From contig CAZHCA010000010.1 of assembly GCA_964530825.1 (NCBI GenBank), forward strand, positions 75,414 to 139,413: a DNA stretch of 64,000 nucleotides, given 5' to 3'. Source of the stretch: CAZHCA01 sp964530825 (GTDB lineage: Bacteria > Bacteroidota > Bacteroidia > Chitinophagales > Saprospiraceae). The position numbers and the translations under genes were made by a program. Under the pieces are notes generated by a model, which saw nothing but the letters and a program-made list of their open reading frames with translations, was not told the origin of the DNA and searched no databases. Positions 33,116-43,095 of this stretch are shown here, piece by piece. How positions within the stretch are numbered: the stretch's first letter is position 1; the number at the start of each line of letters is the position of its first letter.

Positions 33116-36100
33116 GTGCATTCTTCCTACTATCCATTGCTCCTGCTTCCAGTTAGGATCGAAACCCGTTTCGTGACTGTTAATGGTGGTGATGCTCCAG
33201 GGGATTACCTATGGGTTCGCGTTTTGCCGGATCGCATCTTTACCGACCAATTCGCCTCGCAACCCACAGCGGAAGAAAAGGTTGCTGCTCAGCAATTATT
33301 AACGGACAATGATAGCTTGCTTCCAATTACATTGGATATATGGACCCGCTTGGTCCAAGACTTTGGGGTCAGCCGTTCCTTATGGATTTTGGAAAATGCA
33401 CCTGAGCTGACTAAGCTTCCGGCTGTGCCGGAAGTGGAGAATAAAGCCTTCCTGCGCTGGCTCCCCAAACAGTTCTATCTTTACCTTTACGAGGCGGGCT
33501 CGAACCAGCCGCTCGAGATCGACGGCCAACCAGGATATGCCTTCCGGCCCATACAAAAGAGCGGATTGCCGGTCTTACCGGAAGAAAACGATTGGCTAAC
33601 CGATTTTGATGCTGCCGTACGGATAGGCATGGCCGCAAAAGTGCCGCTTAGAGGGGTACCGACCCGGACCTTTTCGAAAGTCATAATTACGGGTATACAC
33701 GATGGCGCACCCTCCACAGCAATCAATGAATTACTAGAACGTCAACATTTTACGGATGGCCTTACCTTGCTAGATTACGGTACGCCGACTAATAATCTGA
33801 AGGGCACGCAAACGCCCTATTCCACTTTCGAGGACTTTGATGCCCAAACCACTTACGAGCGCCTTGTGGGGCCGCGCTATGGTCCCGATCCAGCAGCATC
33901 ATCACAAATTTCCACCACCTCGGTTGCAGGCCTCGACCCTGGGCAAGTACCCCCGGTAACATCGCCGACCCATACTGAGCGATTGCTCCACGCCCTCCGC
34001 ATCGATTATCCATATGCATCGATTATGCAGAATGGAGATAAACGACGTGATTTGTTGCCCCAGCTGCTGCGCAAAGCTACTTGGTTCGCCTTGGGTGGGA
34101 GAGCGCTCGAAGATTTATTCGGCGAAGCGATCGATAACGAGGCCATGCTGAGGCTGTGGCGATTTTACAGCAATTACGTAGACGGGCAAGGCCCCCTGCC
34201 CGTACTAAAAACAGATGACCTCCCCTACGCTATTCTGCCGGTTATTAATTTCCAGCAGGAGGAAATTGCTGACCGCGATCCGCTCGAAACCGTCCTTTGG
34301 CGGCTGTCTAAGGAATGGTTAGCCATTGCCCAAAATAATTCGACCGATGGTGTTCCGCGACTTACCTCCGATACCGTTGACCCCAATGCAGTACTCCCTT
34401 CCATGCTTAGCATGCGAGCCCGATCCGGCGCTTTGCAAATCCGGGTACTAGAACAGATCCGGGCGGAAGGCAACCTGCCTAAGCGCATCCTTGATCAAAT
34501 TACTACACCCCAGCCACCGCTTTCCTATGCTTCCAAGATCCAGGAGAGGCTTACCAAAGACGATCTGGCGGCCGACCCGGAAGCTACTTTTAGTTGGGGC
34601 CTCGATTTCGTTGATGAAGCCATTGCCGATATGCAGGAAAAACTGCAGCTTTTTGAAGAGCCCGGCAACCGAGCACCACTGGTTTCGGACCGGGAAGCAA
34701 TCGCTTATGCCCCCATCCTTAGCTTTCGCAATGCCGCCAGCCTGGATGTCGACGAACTCGAACTGGTGCTCACCAAGCCCGACTGGTATTTACCCAACAG
34801 AGACACCGGGCCCGACGATGACCTGGTGGTACCCATCATCGACAGCTACGCCAACTGGATCGCCCTACTTTTAGAGCAGGGCGGATCATTCTTGTACCAG
34901 TATACGGGCGACACTGACTTCCTCCTTTTCCACCTCCTGGAAAAAAGCATCAGCTACGCCGCCGAACGCTACAGCCGGGACATCTTTTTCCACCCCCGAC
35001 TCGACCAGATCGATGGGGTAAAATCCCACCGTGTAAAAATGGGCATTACCGACCTAGCGCCCAGCAAACGGGTTAATAAGGGCGATACGGTTATGATTAT
35101 CGAGGCGATGGATGAAGACGATAACACTTTCGAAATTTCAATAAAAGCCCCTTTTTCCGGAAGGATTGAAACGACGTATGTGGAAAAAGGGGAACCCCTA
35201 CCCGATGACCGGCGGTTATTTTTCCTAGAAGATGCTGAACGTCGAGACGCCATCATGCGGGAAATTGCCGAAACACAAGGGCAGCTCATTTTAGAGATCG
35301 AGCGTCAGAAGCAGGTAGGCATTGACGTCGTTGCAGCGCAGAACGCCGCCATCCTGGAAATCCTTGACCTCAACAGTTGTCGCCTAGATGCCTGGATCAC
35401 GGCCCTGGCGCAGCGCGAACTCGACCGAGTGCGGGAAGCAGCAAAATCTCAATTCCCGGAGGCAGCCATTGACACGAGCGGTATCCTGTTGGGGGCCTAC
35501 GGCTGGGTAGAAAATCTGACTCCCCAAGCTAATGGTGTAACGATTGACGGCAGCCGTCCACTACAGGAGCAGAAAGCCCGTGATACGTACGACTTAAACG
35601 GCGGGTACCTCCATGCCCCCAGCCCGGCGCAAGCGGTGGCGGCGGCCATGTTTCGCAACGCATTTTCGCCTCACCAGAACACTGCTGAGCAGGCCAACCC
35701 CTTCACCCTCAAGCTGACCTCCGACCGCATCCAAAAGGGCTTGCAGTTGTTGGAGGGGGTTCAACAAGACCAACCCTTGGAGGCGCTGCTCGGCTACCGC
35801 CTGGAGCGTTTTCTTCACGACAACAACCGGACCGATCTAATTTACCCCTTGCGGCGCCAATTTCCGCTAACCATTAATAAGTTACTCGGCGGCCGGGAGG
35901 GCGAAGGCATTCCAACCATGACCGTGATTGACGGCATACAGTTTATAGAAACCGGCGACTTAAGCAGCTTAGTGTCCAGTAATGCCGAAAAAACATTACT
36001 TGAACGTGGCCAATCCCTACTCATAGATTTGCTGGATGGCGCTACCGACATCCTGCTCTACGAGGCCGGCTACCAGATGACCCAGGGTAATTTCCCCAGC

Positions 36101-37786
36101 GCCGCTGCTGCCATGGATGCCGCCAAAGGCGCCGGCTACCCGCCCACCATCGAGTCGTTGAAAACCCAGGTTCCGGGTATTTTACAGCAGCATACCATGG
36201 CGTGGCTCGTGCCGCCCAACGAAGAAAGCATCCGGTTGGAATCCAACCCCCGGGCCTATCTGGAACCCCAATTGGAGGAATGGATCAACACCATCATAGG
36301 CTTGCGTGCCAAGATGAGATGGCGCATCCGCATTTACGATGAACAAGAGGAACACTTTATTTTCGATGAAGTGGTAAAAGTTAGCAACCTCCAAATCGGT
36401 TATCTCGATTTGCTATCCATGGCAGAATCAACGTTGAACGACGATGCCAGTGAACTCGAACAGCGCATGCTCGACGGCATCGCGGCCGACCTGATCAATA
36501 CGGCGCCCGAGTATAAGCAGGACTTCCTCAACCGCATTTGGCCTCAACATTGGACGTATTCCTTTCATCGGCCGGAAGAGGAAGCCTTGGAGGGGGGCAA
36601 TTTCCTGGGTGATGCGTTGGAGGTCCTTCGCTATCTGCGCCGGTTTATCGCCAGCGCTCGTCCCCTGCAACCAGCAGATTTAGGGTATTTGCCGGAGGAT
36701 GATGTCTCCCTGACCCTTCCTTTTTCCGTCATGGAGCAATACAAGAAGCGCTTAGAAGATATCCATAACGCCATTCGGGTGAAAGACCTGCCCCTCAAAA
36801 CGCTCGGGCGCTTCGATGTCCAAAATGCTAAGCGGCTCTTTTTCAACAGTATAGAAGATAAGGAAAGGCAGGCCAAGCTGGCAAAAGAGGAAGCCCTGCG
36901 CAAAGTCGAACAATCTGCTGAGTTATTGGCCGAGCTTACCCCGGATCGCTCCTACGATGCACAGGTAGAGATCGTGCAGGGCGCCGCTCAAATACTTTTC
37001 GGTAAGGATTTCAAAATCTTGTTCCCCTGTCAGGCGCCGGCAGATTTTTTAGAAAAATATGCGCGCGACCAGACCCTGTTGATCGGCAGTCCGGGCACTG
37101 CTCTTCCCCACGGCCTCACCGGAGGAGCCGAGCGGGCCCGCCACTGGCTGGCTGGCCGGGCCGCCGTTTCTCCCGAAGCAGAACTATTTAGTGATAACCT
37201 CATGCTCGCAGAGCAGTGGTCGTGGGAACGTCAGGACGACCCCTTCCTCAATCCCAACCTGGTGGGATGGCATTTCCGCATTATTCAGCACCTACCCGAA
37301 GGAGCCGATTATCCGTGGGTGGCCTTGAGTGAATCGGAAATCAAGACGATCTTGAAAGGCCCCGGCTATTCCGGAAAAACGCTCCCCGACCTAGCAGAAA
37401 ACCATTTTCTACCCGAAGAAAGCCAAACGTTTGTCGCCTATGCGCCTCCGGGCGAGATAGTGCAGCGTGCCGTTGGCCTACCGAACGCCTTGCTCTACGG
37501 TTGGTTTGTAGAGTCCTTTTCCGAAAAAATCCCCTTCTCGCAGGTGCAAACAAGCGTCGCTTTTCAGTATGACGGCCCGAACACTGAGGCGCCAAATGCC
37601 TGGTTACTGGCAACACTCAGAGCGAACGAACTCGAAACTACCGAATGGACGCCCGAACGTCTCCAGCGTATGGTCGCCCACACCGCCGACCTGGCCAAAA
37701 TCCGCATGGTCGACAACGACGCCCTGCAGCATTTTGAGTACGCCTTACCCATGGCCTACCTTTTGAATATCCGAAAATCAGAATAA
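33116..37786 (+). CDS. Giant unknown protein (1556 aa), first gene of the cassette, with a biotinyl-like domain
   Basis: 1556 residues from a GTG at 33116, without signal peptide or membrane span. Residues 10-45 read PLLLLPVRIETRFV then YLWVRVLPDRIFTDQF. Residues about 643-710 look like a biotinyl/lipoyl barrel: GDTVMIIEAMDEDDNTFEIS, then IKAPFSGRI and a VEKGE turn. The hairpin that should carry the modified lysine reads EAMD (663-666), so it cannot be biotinylated at the usual place. A helical stretch follows, then the segments GAYGWVENL (793-801), GGYLHAPSPAQAVAAAMFRN (829-848) and GYRLERFLHD (893-902), which I recall from uncharacterised large proteins of other phyla. The C-terminal third has no known motif. 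It ends one base before the next gene. Function unknown. Confidence 0.85.
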   Translation: MHSSYYPLLLLPVRIETRFVTVNGGDAPGDYLWVRVLPDRIFTDQFASQPTAEEKVAAQQLLTDNDSLLPITLDIWTRLVQDFGVSRSLWILENAPELTKLPAVPEVENKAFLRWLPKQFYLYLYEAGSNQPLEIDGQPGYAFRPIQKSGLPVLPEENDWLTDFDAAVRIGMAAKVPLRGVPTRTFSKVIITGIHDGAPSTAINELLERQHFTDGLTLLDYGTPTNNLKGTQTPYSTFEDFDAQTTYERLVGPRYGPDPAASSQISTTSVAGLDPGQVPPVTSPTHTERLLHALRIDYPYASIMQNGDKRRDLLPQLLRKATWFALGGRALEDLFGEAIDNEAMLRLWRFYSNYVDGQGPLPVLKTDDLPYAILPVINFQQEEIADRDPLETVLWRLSKEWLAIAQNNSTDGVPRLTSDTVDPNAVLPSMLSMRARSGALQIRVLEQIRAEGNLPKRILDQITTPQPPLSYASKIQERLTKDDLAADPEATFSWGLDFVDEAIADMQEKLQLFEEPGNRAPLVSDREAIAYAPILSFRNAASLDVDELELVLTKPDWYLPNRDTGPDDDLVVPIIDSYANWIALLLEQGGSFLYQYTGDTDFLLFHLLEKSISYAAERYSRDIFFHPRLDQIDGVKSHRVKMGITDLAPSKRVNKGDTVMIIEAMDEDDNTFEISIKAPFSGRIETTYVEKGEPLPDDRRLFFLEDAERRDAIMREIAETQGQLILEIERQKQVGIDVVAAQNAAILEILDLNSCRLDAWITALAQRELDRVREAAKSQFPEAAIDTSGILLGAYGWVENLTPQANGVTIDGSRPLQEQKARDTYDLNGGYLHAPSPAQAVAAAMFRNAFSPHQNTAEQANPFTLKLTSDRIQKGLQLLEGVQQDQPLEALLGYRLERFLHDNNRTDLIYPLRRQFPLTINKLLGGREGEGIPTMTVIDGIQFIETGDLSSLVSSNAEKTLLERGQSLLIDLLDGATDILLYEAGYQMTQGNFPSAAAAMDAAKGAGYPPTIESLKTQVPGILQQHTMAWLVPPNEESIRLESNPRAYLEPQLEEWINTIIGLRAKMRWRIRIYDEQEEHFIFDEVVKVSNLQIGYLDLLSMAESTLNDDASELEQRMLDGIAADLINTAPEYKQDFLNRIWPQHWTYSFHRPEEEALEGGNFLGDALEVLRYLRRFIASARPLQPADLGYLPEDDVSLTLPFSVMEQYKKRLEDIHNAIRVKDLPLKTLGRFDVQNAKRLFFNSIEDKERQAKLAKEEALRKVEQSAELLAELTPDRSYDAQVEIVQGAAQILFGKDFKILFPCQAPADFLEKYARDQTLLIGSPGTALPHGLTGGAERARHWLAGRAAVSPEAELFSDNLMLAEQWSWERQDDPFLNPNLVGWHFRIIQHLPEGADYPWVALSESEIKTILKGPGYSGKTLPDLAENHFLPEESQTFVAYAPPGEIVQRAVGLPNALLYGWFVESFSEKIPFSQVQTSVAFQYDGPNTEAPNAWLLATLRANELETTEWTPERLQRMVAHTADLAKIRMVDNDALQHFEYALPMAYLLNIRKSE

Positions 37787-37787
37787 T

Positions 37788-39623
37788 ATGTCGTTTTATC
37801 TTGTCATCCGGGATGCCCTAAAAAAAATACCACCACCGGTTCCGCCTTCTTCTGATGATCCGGAAGAGGAACCCTCTACCCCTCCGGAAGGAGCGAAGGT
37901 AGCTATCCCCGAAAAAATATTTAACGATTTCGAGGCCGCCGGCATTCTTCAATTGCGCTTCGAAAGCCGGGCCCGTGATGCCGAAAACGAAGATAACCTG
38001 GCAATGCGTACAGCCGACCCCTTATGGATACTGGGCCGTCAGTGGCAATTTGGCGAGTTTCAGGCTGAGGATAACGGCTCGCCCATACAGGCGCGCATTC
38101 GCCATCAGCGCCGCGCTCTGCCTTACCAGGTCGATGCCTGGCCCGCCGAAGGTGCAACCCCAGCGCCGGGGCCGCTGGAAGCCCAGGTAGAAGCCATGAA
38201 ATTTGACCCCATGGCATTTGATTTACGAACCCGAGTTAAAACCGGCCAGCAATTGGATCGAATCCTGCGCCGCCGATCGCCGGGTAATATACTGCCTACC
38301 CTACGCCAATTGAAGGCAAGTTACCCGCTGCAACCGGCCCAAAAAATGGATGACTACTCTACCCGCTACTGGATGCTCATGAAACCGAGAGTTGCCGATG
38401 GGGGGCTAATGATCCAAGCCCTCAATAGCGGTCGTTTCGACCACGACGCCCTGGGTATGGATAAGGCTGTAACCGACGAGTGGCTGGCTTGGTACCAAGA
38501 CCTTTACTTCCAACCCTCTGCGGAGCAACCGCCAACTTGGAAGGCCGGTCAGCTCCTGCATGCGTTCCGTGTTCCGCGCGGCGCCGACGAACAGGCCGAG
38601 TGCCTCCATGCCCCGGATTATCGCAGCGGCACATTGGATTGGTACTCCTTTGATTTTGCCCACTTCCAACCCCGCAACCTACTCGCCAAAGTTGTCGGCG
38701 AAACCCACCTACCGGTTAATTTAACCTTTGCCGCCATGCCCGATAAACGACTATTTGCTTTCGAAAGCAGTCACCTGGACCTCGGAAGCATGGAGGTAGA
38801 CAATACGGATATGTTGCGCCTCCTGCTTCTGGATTACGCCCTTCTTTCGGGCAGCGATTGGTACCTGGCTCCACTCAAGATGCAGTTAGGCGAAGCCTGC
38901 TGGATCGAAGAAGTAGAGGTCCAGGATACTTTCGGCATTTTTACTTCCATACAAAACAACGAACAGGTAGGGCCGGCCTTGAGCGCGCGTTCCGACCTTT
39001 TGGTATGGGATGTCTTTAAAATTCGCGACACCCAATTGGCTACTTATAACCCCATCGACCACTTTCTTTACTTGCCACCAATAAGCGGACACCGGGAAGC
39101 TTCGCCCCCGATTGAGGAACTACTGTTGCTCCGCGACGAGTATGCCAATATGATCTGGGCCGTCGAGCAACGGGTAAAAAACTACTTGGGGAATACGCTC
39201 GACGGGTACGATTTGCACCTGGAACTAAATGGTCCCTTTGTCGACCTCGCTGCAGCCGACCGGGAAGATCCTGAAAGTCTTCCCATCTTCCGTTTTGCCA
39301 CAAATATTCCAAGTAACTGGATCCCCTATTTGCCGAGGGGAACAAACGAATTCATCGTTCGTCGCGCCTTTATGACCAGTAACGAACCCGACCGGCCCTT
39401 GCGCGAGATTCCACCACTTTCCTACCTCGCCGGTCAGGAATTGATCGAGATACAAGAAGACGCGATTCCCAAGGCAGGCGTTCGCATTCAGCTTACGCGT
39501 CAACGGTTGCGTTGGACCGATGGCCAGACTTACGTTTGGCAGGGCCGCCAAGTACGCGTAGGACGAGGCGAGGGCAATAGCGGTCTTCAGTTTGACGGCT
39601 TAATCAATCGGAAAACAACCTAA
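37788..39623 (+). CDS. Unknown 611-residue protein, second gene of the cassette
   Basis: 611 residues; no signal peptide. A proline- and acid-rich N-terminus (PPPVPPSSDDPEEEPSTPPE) leads into AGILQLRFESRARDAENED, similar in style to the RIETRF opening of the first cassette protein. The strongest motif is DPLWILGRQWQFGEFQAEDN (residues 77-96) followed by GSPIQARIR. I recall this motif from uncharacterised proteins in several phyla but cannot name a family. Later segments are mixed alpha/beta, with many tryptophans. One base separates it from the previous stop and six from the next gene, so all are surely co-transcribed. Confidence 0.85.
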   Translation: MSFYLVIRDALKKIPPPVPPSSDDPEEEPSTPPEGAKVAIPEKIFNDFEAAGILQLRFESRARDAENEDNLAMRTADPLWILGRQWQFGEFQAEDNGSPIQARIRHQRRALPYQVDAWPAEGATPAPGPLEAQVEAMKFDPMAFDLRTRVKTGQQLDRILRRRSPGNILPTLRQLKASYPLQPAQKMDDYSTRYWMLMKPRVADGGLMIQALNSGRFDHDALGMDKAVTDEWLAWYQDLYFQPSAEQPPTWKAGQLLHAFRVPRGADEQAECLHAPDYRSGTLDWYSFDFAHFQPRNLLAKVVGETHLPVNLTFAAMPDKRLFAFESSHLDLGSMEVDNTDMLRLLLLDYALLSGSDWYLAPLKMQLGEACWIEEVEVQDTFGIFTSIQNNEQVGPALSARSDLLVWDVFKIRDTQLATYNPIDHFLYLPPISGHREASPPIEELLLLRDEYANMIWAVEQRVKNYLGNTLDGYDLHLELNGPFVDLAAADREDPESLPIFRFATNIPSNWIPYLPRGTNEFIVRRAFMTSNEPDRPLREIPPLSYLAGQELIEIQEDAIPKAGVRIQLTRQRLRWTDGQTYVWQGRQVRVGRGEGNSGLQFDGLINRKTT

Positions 39624-39629
39624 AATCCA

Positions 39630-42600
39630 ATGGCGATGGAATCGTTTAGCGAGATTGTATTAACCGAAATGCGCCAGCTACTGGCCCCCCTGGAAGAAGC
39701 GACGCAAAGCACCAATGCCTTTGTTGATTTCCTGAAAAAATTCGGCGTAGACGAGGACCTGCCCGAAGACAAAGCCGAAGAGCTACGCAACTTGCTAAGC
39801 TTACAAAATGACTTTTCGGACTTAGCCAACCTACTCACGGAGCTGGAGCAGACCGAAACGCTGTTAGAAAAAGCACCCCTAGCGCGGCAGGGATACGATC
39901 TTGTTAACAGTATCGTCGATAAAATAAACGATGTCGATGCCCATCGCTTTGCGTCTTTTCCCGCCCCGTACGATACGGCTACTTACTGGCAGGATAAGTT
40001 CCAAGCGGTTTTTGAAGACCTTTTAGGCCAGTATTTGGCAACCCTCAGTCCGCTGATGAGTACGCTGCTCCAGGTACTAGGCGTCGTGGTTAAAGAAGAC
40101 AAGTACGGCTTTCCCAACGATCTGCTCCATCGACTAGAGCCGTCTCATTTGAAATACTTCGGCCGCCCCGACCAAGGGGTAAGCGACCTTTACAACTGGG
40201 GAGCAGCACCTATTGCCTACCAAAACTTTTTCCGGGCCATTCTGGATGGGCCGCTATCACTAGGATTTGACGCTGTCATTGAGGCGCCCGGCGACCAAAT
40301 CATAAGCGAATATTATGACCCATCGTCAAGAAATAGGGCATCGGAACAAATGCAGATTCCACTTTTTGAGGATACTTCCCTGATCCTTTTTCCCATTCCT
40401 AATCCGGGTGAGGACTTGCCCGCAGGGTTTGTTCTGGTCCTGCGTAAGGAAGGCAATACAATTTTCACCGATGAGGAGCGTAATTTTGTCATTTCGGTGA
40501 CCACGGACCAACCTACGGCTCGACTTCAGGTTTTCCCTGCTGATACAGCTTTAGAGGTCGATGCGGGTGATCATTTTGGATTGTCTGTCCAGGGCGTTGA
40601 AAATAGCCGCAGCTATATCCTGGGCGGGCCCGATACCACAAACGTCTCTATACAAAACTGGACATTCGGCGCTCAGTTAGTTCGCTCCGAGCCTCGGGAA
40701 TGGCGACTTTTGGCAGCCTTCGATTCCCTGCGCATTTCGGTCAGCTTTCAGGAGGCCGACAATTTTTTGCGAAACAATGCCGGAGAAGAAGGACAATTCG
40801 TCATCGATACTGCCTTGGCCATTGCCTGGTCGAACCGGAGCGGCCTTACCTTTCGGGGCAGTGCCGCGTTTGAGCTAAAAATACCTATTCACCTCAATCT
40901 TGGCCCCGTACAAGTGACAGCCCTGCTCTTGGGCGTCACCATTGATGAGCAAATTGGTTTGCTCCTAGCCGCCGATTTTTCTTTTGCAATAGGCCCCCTC
41001 TTTATTTCGGTCCGTGAGGCAGGGGCGACTTTGAACCTGGAATTCCCCGAAAACGGCGCTGGCGGTAATTTGGGATTTGTGAATATTAGCGATTTAGAAT
41101 TCAAGCCACCTAATGGATTGGGCATCGCCGTTACTGCAGGGCTTATCAAGGGCGGCGGGTTCATCCTGTTCGATCCGCCCAACCATACCTATGCTGGCAT
41201 CCTACAGCTTGCTTTCCAGAAAATAGAGATAGTCGGCATCGGTATCATTCAGACCCGACTAGCAAACAACAAGCCTGGGTTTTCAATGATCCTTTCGCTG
41301 AGCGCCCGGTTCAATCCGGGTTTCCAATTGGGGTATGGATTCGTCTTGACCGGTGTGGGGGGCCTGCTGGGCATCAACCGTACAACCAAGGTCGACGTCC
41401 TGCGCGAAAGGGTCCTCGGCGGCTCTGTCGACTCCATCATGTTCCCGGAAAATCCACTGCAAAATGCGGATCGCATTCTGGGCGACCTGCAAGCTATCTT
41501 CCCACCCCAAGCCGAACATTTCGTCATTGCTCCGTTCCTTCAAATTGGGTGGGGCGGCCCGGCGCCGATAATTACTGTCGAGTTAGCTGTACTCCTTGAG
41601 TTCCCCTTCCGCGGCCGCATCATTCTGATTGGCAGTGCCAGCATTCAGTTACCGCCCGCCGGACCTGCCCGCGGTAACCGCCCGGCTTTAGTCGTTTTCC
41701 GTATCGATGTATTCGGCGATATAAATTTTATCGAGCAATACATGCTTTTTGAAGGCCGCCTGCGCGACTCTTATGTCGTCGGACTGCCCATGGCAGGCGG
41801 GTTTGCTTTTCTCATCGATTGGAGCAACCGGCCGGCCTTTCTGCTTAGCCTGGGCGGGTACCACCCTCGCTACCGGCGGCCGCAGCGCTTCCCCGTCATC
41901 CCACGCCTCAATACTACGATCCGTAAAGGTCGCAGCGTAACGTTTTATTGCGAATACTACCAAACGATCACCTCCAATACTTATCAGCTTGGTATTAGCG
42001 CCAACCTCATCATCAAAGGCGACAATTTCCGGGTGGTAGGTTATCTCAGTTTCAACGCGTTGCTGGAAATTGATCCGCTTCTTTTCAGTCTCGACATCAG
42101 TATGGGGGTCGAGATCAAATACAAGAGCTATACCCTGGCCGGCGTCAGCCTGCACTTCAATTTGCGGGGCCCGGCTCCGTGGTTCGTGAAGGGCTATGCC
42201 AAGATCACCATCGCTAAGTTCATCAAAGTCAAAGTGCGCTTTAAGCATTTGTGGGGGCGGCGCGACCGTTCTACCCAACCGGTGATTGCAGTGGCAACCT
42301 TGTTGGCTAATCTCCAGGAAGCAATTGAGGCGCCGGGAAATTGGGGGGTTCAATTGCCACCTGATTACCAGATGGCAGAACTGCTGCGCCCCATCGAGGA
42401 ACTGGAGGCCGAAGGTGCCGGCCTGGTGCTACACCCTGGGGGTTTCTTAGAAGTCCGGCAAAACATACTCCCGCTCCAACGTCAAATTGAGCTGGTCGGC
42501 AACGCACGCATTCAGGTGCGGTCCTCCTTTTCCGTTACCATTGACGCAGCCGTCTCCTATACCGTACGAGACCTGAATGCGCCTTTCGCTATCGGACAAC

Positions 42601-43082
42601 ACCATGTGCTGCCCAACTTCTTTAAATTATCGCTGCCCGACTTCACGGAGATGGTCGCTGGTTTCACCTTAAGTGCAGCGGATACGGCCACTGACGATCT
42701 CGGAGCAGTAGACGCTATCAATCAATACGCGTTTGAAAATATCGTCCTGCTCAGCGACGGTACGATCATGCCGTCGGCGGAAGCTGCCCAAGCATTGCGA
42801 CAACTAACCGCCACCACGAGAAACATTATGAGCCGCAACATCGAAGAGCCCCGCAGACCACTACAGTACCGGATTAACCGCGAGGCGGTCCTGTTTTTTG
42901 ATACCACGCCCGAGGTGACGGAAGAAGAAAGCTACCAAGTTGTGCGAATCAGCGACCTTACGCCTTACACCGAGCAGCTTTTTGGCGATCCCATCCTAGC
43001 ACAACAAGCCATTGAGCGCTTCATCGCCGAAGGAGTAGAAGAACCGCTACAAGTATTAGCTGCAGCCGTCGTCCCAGCCTAA
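39630..43082 (+). CDS. Large beta-rich protein, DUF6603-like, third gene of the cassette
   Basis: 1150 residues; no signal peptide. An acidic helical N-terminus (1-200) is followed by long runs of alternating hydrophobic strands from about 390 to 860. Typical phrases are GLGIAVTAGLIKGGGFILFD, GFQLGYGFVLTGVGGLLGIN (about 563-582) and LGGYHPRYRRP (about 742-752), which resemble the DUF6603 family of unknown function. The strands are too regular and too glycine-rich for a soluble globular enzyme and suggest an extended beta-sheet or beta-groove. No catalytic motif is visible. Residues 870-1150 form a separate, more polar C-terminal region. The family assignment is from memory. Confidence 0.82.
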   Translation: MAMESFSEIVLTEMRQLLAPLEEATQSTNAFVDFLKKFGVDEDLPEDKAEELRNLLSLQNDFSDLANLLTELEQTETLLEKAPLARQGYDLVNSIVDKINDVDAHRFASFPAPYDTATYWQDKFQAVFEDLLGQYLATLSPLMSTLLQVLGVVVKEDKYGFPNDLLHRLEPSHLKYFGRPDQGVSDLYNWGAAPIAYQNFFRAILDGPLSLGFDAVIEAPGDQIISEYYDPSSRNRASEQMQIPLFEDTSLILFPIPNPGEDLPAGFVLVLRKEGNTIFTDEERNFVISVTTDQPTARLQVFPADTALEVDAGDHFGLSVQGVENSRSYILGGPDTTNVSIQNWTFGAQLVRSEPREWRLLAAFDSLRISVSFQEADNFLRNNAGEEGQFVIDTALAIAWSNRSGLTFRGSAAFELKIPIHLNLGPVQVTALLLGVTIDEQIGLLLAADFSFAIGPLFISVREAGATLNLEFPENGAGGNLGFVNISDLEFKPPNGLGIAVTAGLIKGGGFILFDPPNHTYAGILQLAFQKIEIVGIGIIQTRLANNKPGFSMILSLSARFNPGFQLGYGFVLTGVGGLLGINRTTKVDVLRERVLGGSVDSIMFPENPLQNADRILGDLQAIFPPQAEHFVIAPFLQIGWGGPAPIITVELAVLLEFPFRGRIILIGSASIQLPPAGPARGNRPALVVFRIDVFGDINFIEQYMLFEGRLRDSYVVGLPMAGGFAFLIDWSNRPAFLLSLGGYHPRYRRPQRFPVIPRLNTTIRKGRSVTFYCEYYQTITSNTYQLGISANLIIKGDNFRVVGYLSFNALLEIDPLLFSLDISMGVEIKYKSYTLAGVSLHFNLRGPAPWFVKGYAKITIAKFIKVKVRFKHLWGRRDRSTQPVIAVATLLANLQEAIEAPGNWGVQLPPDYQMAELLRPIEELEAEGAGLVLHPGGFLEVRQNILPLQRQIELVGNARIQVRSSFSVTIDAAVSYTVRDLNAPFAIGQHHVLPNFFKLSLPDFTEMVAGFTLSAADTATDDLGAVDAINQYAFENIVLLSDGTIMPSAEAAQALRQLTATTRNIMSRNIEEPRRPLQYRINREAVLFFDTTPEVTEEESYQVVRISDLTPYTEQLFGDPILAQQAIERFIAEGVEEPLQVLAAAVVPA

Positions 43083-43095
43083 AACCTTGAATGTC

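Noticed and set aside
35042..35245. Functional biotin carrier domain
   Set aside because: The motif reads EAMD, so the lysine needed for biotin attachment is missing.
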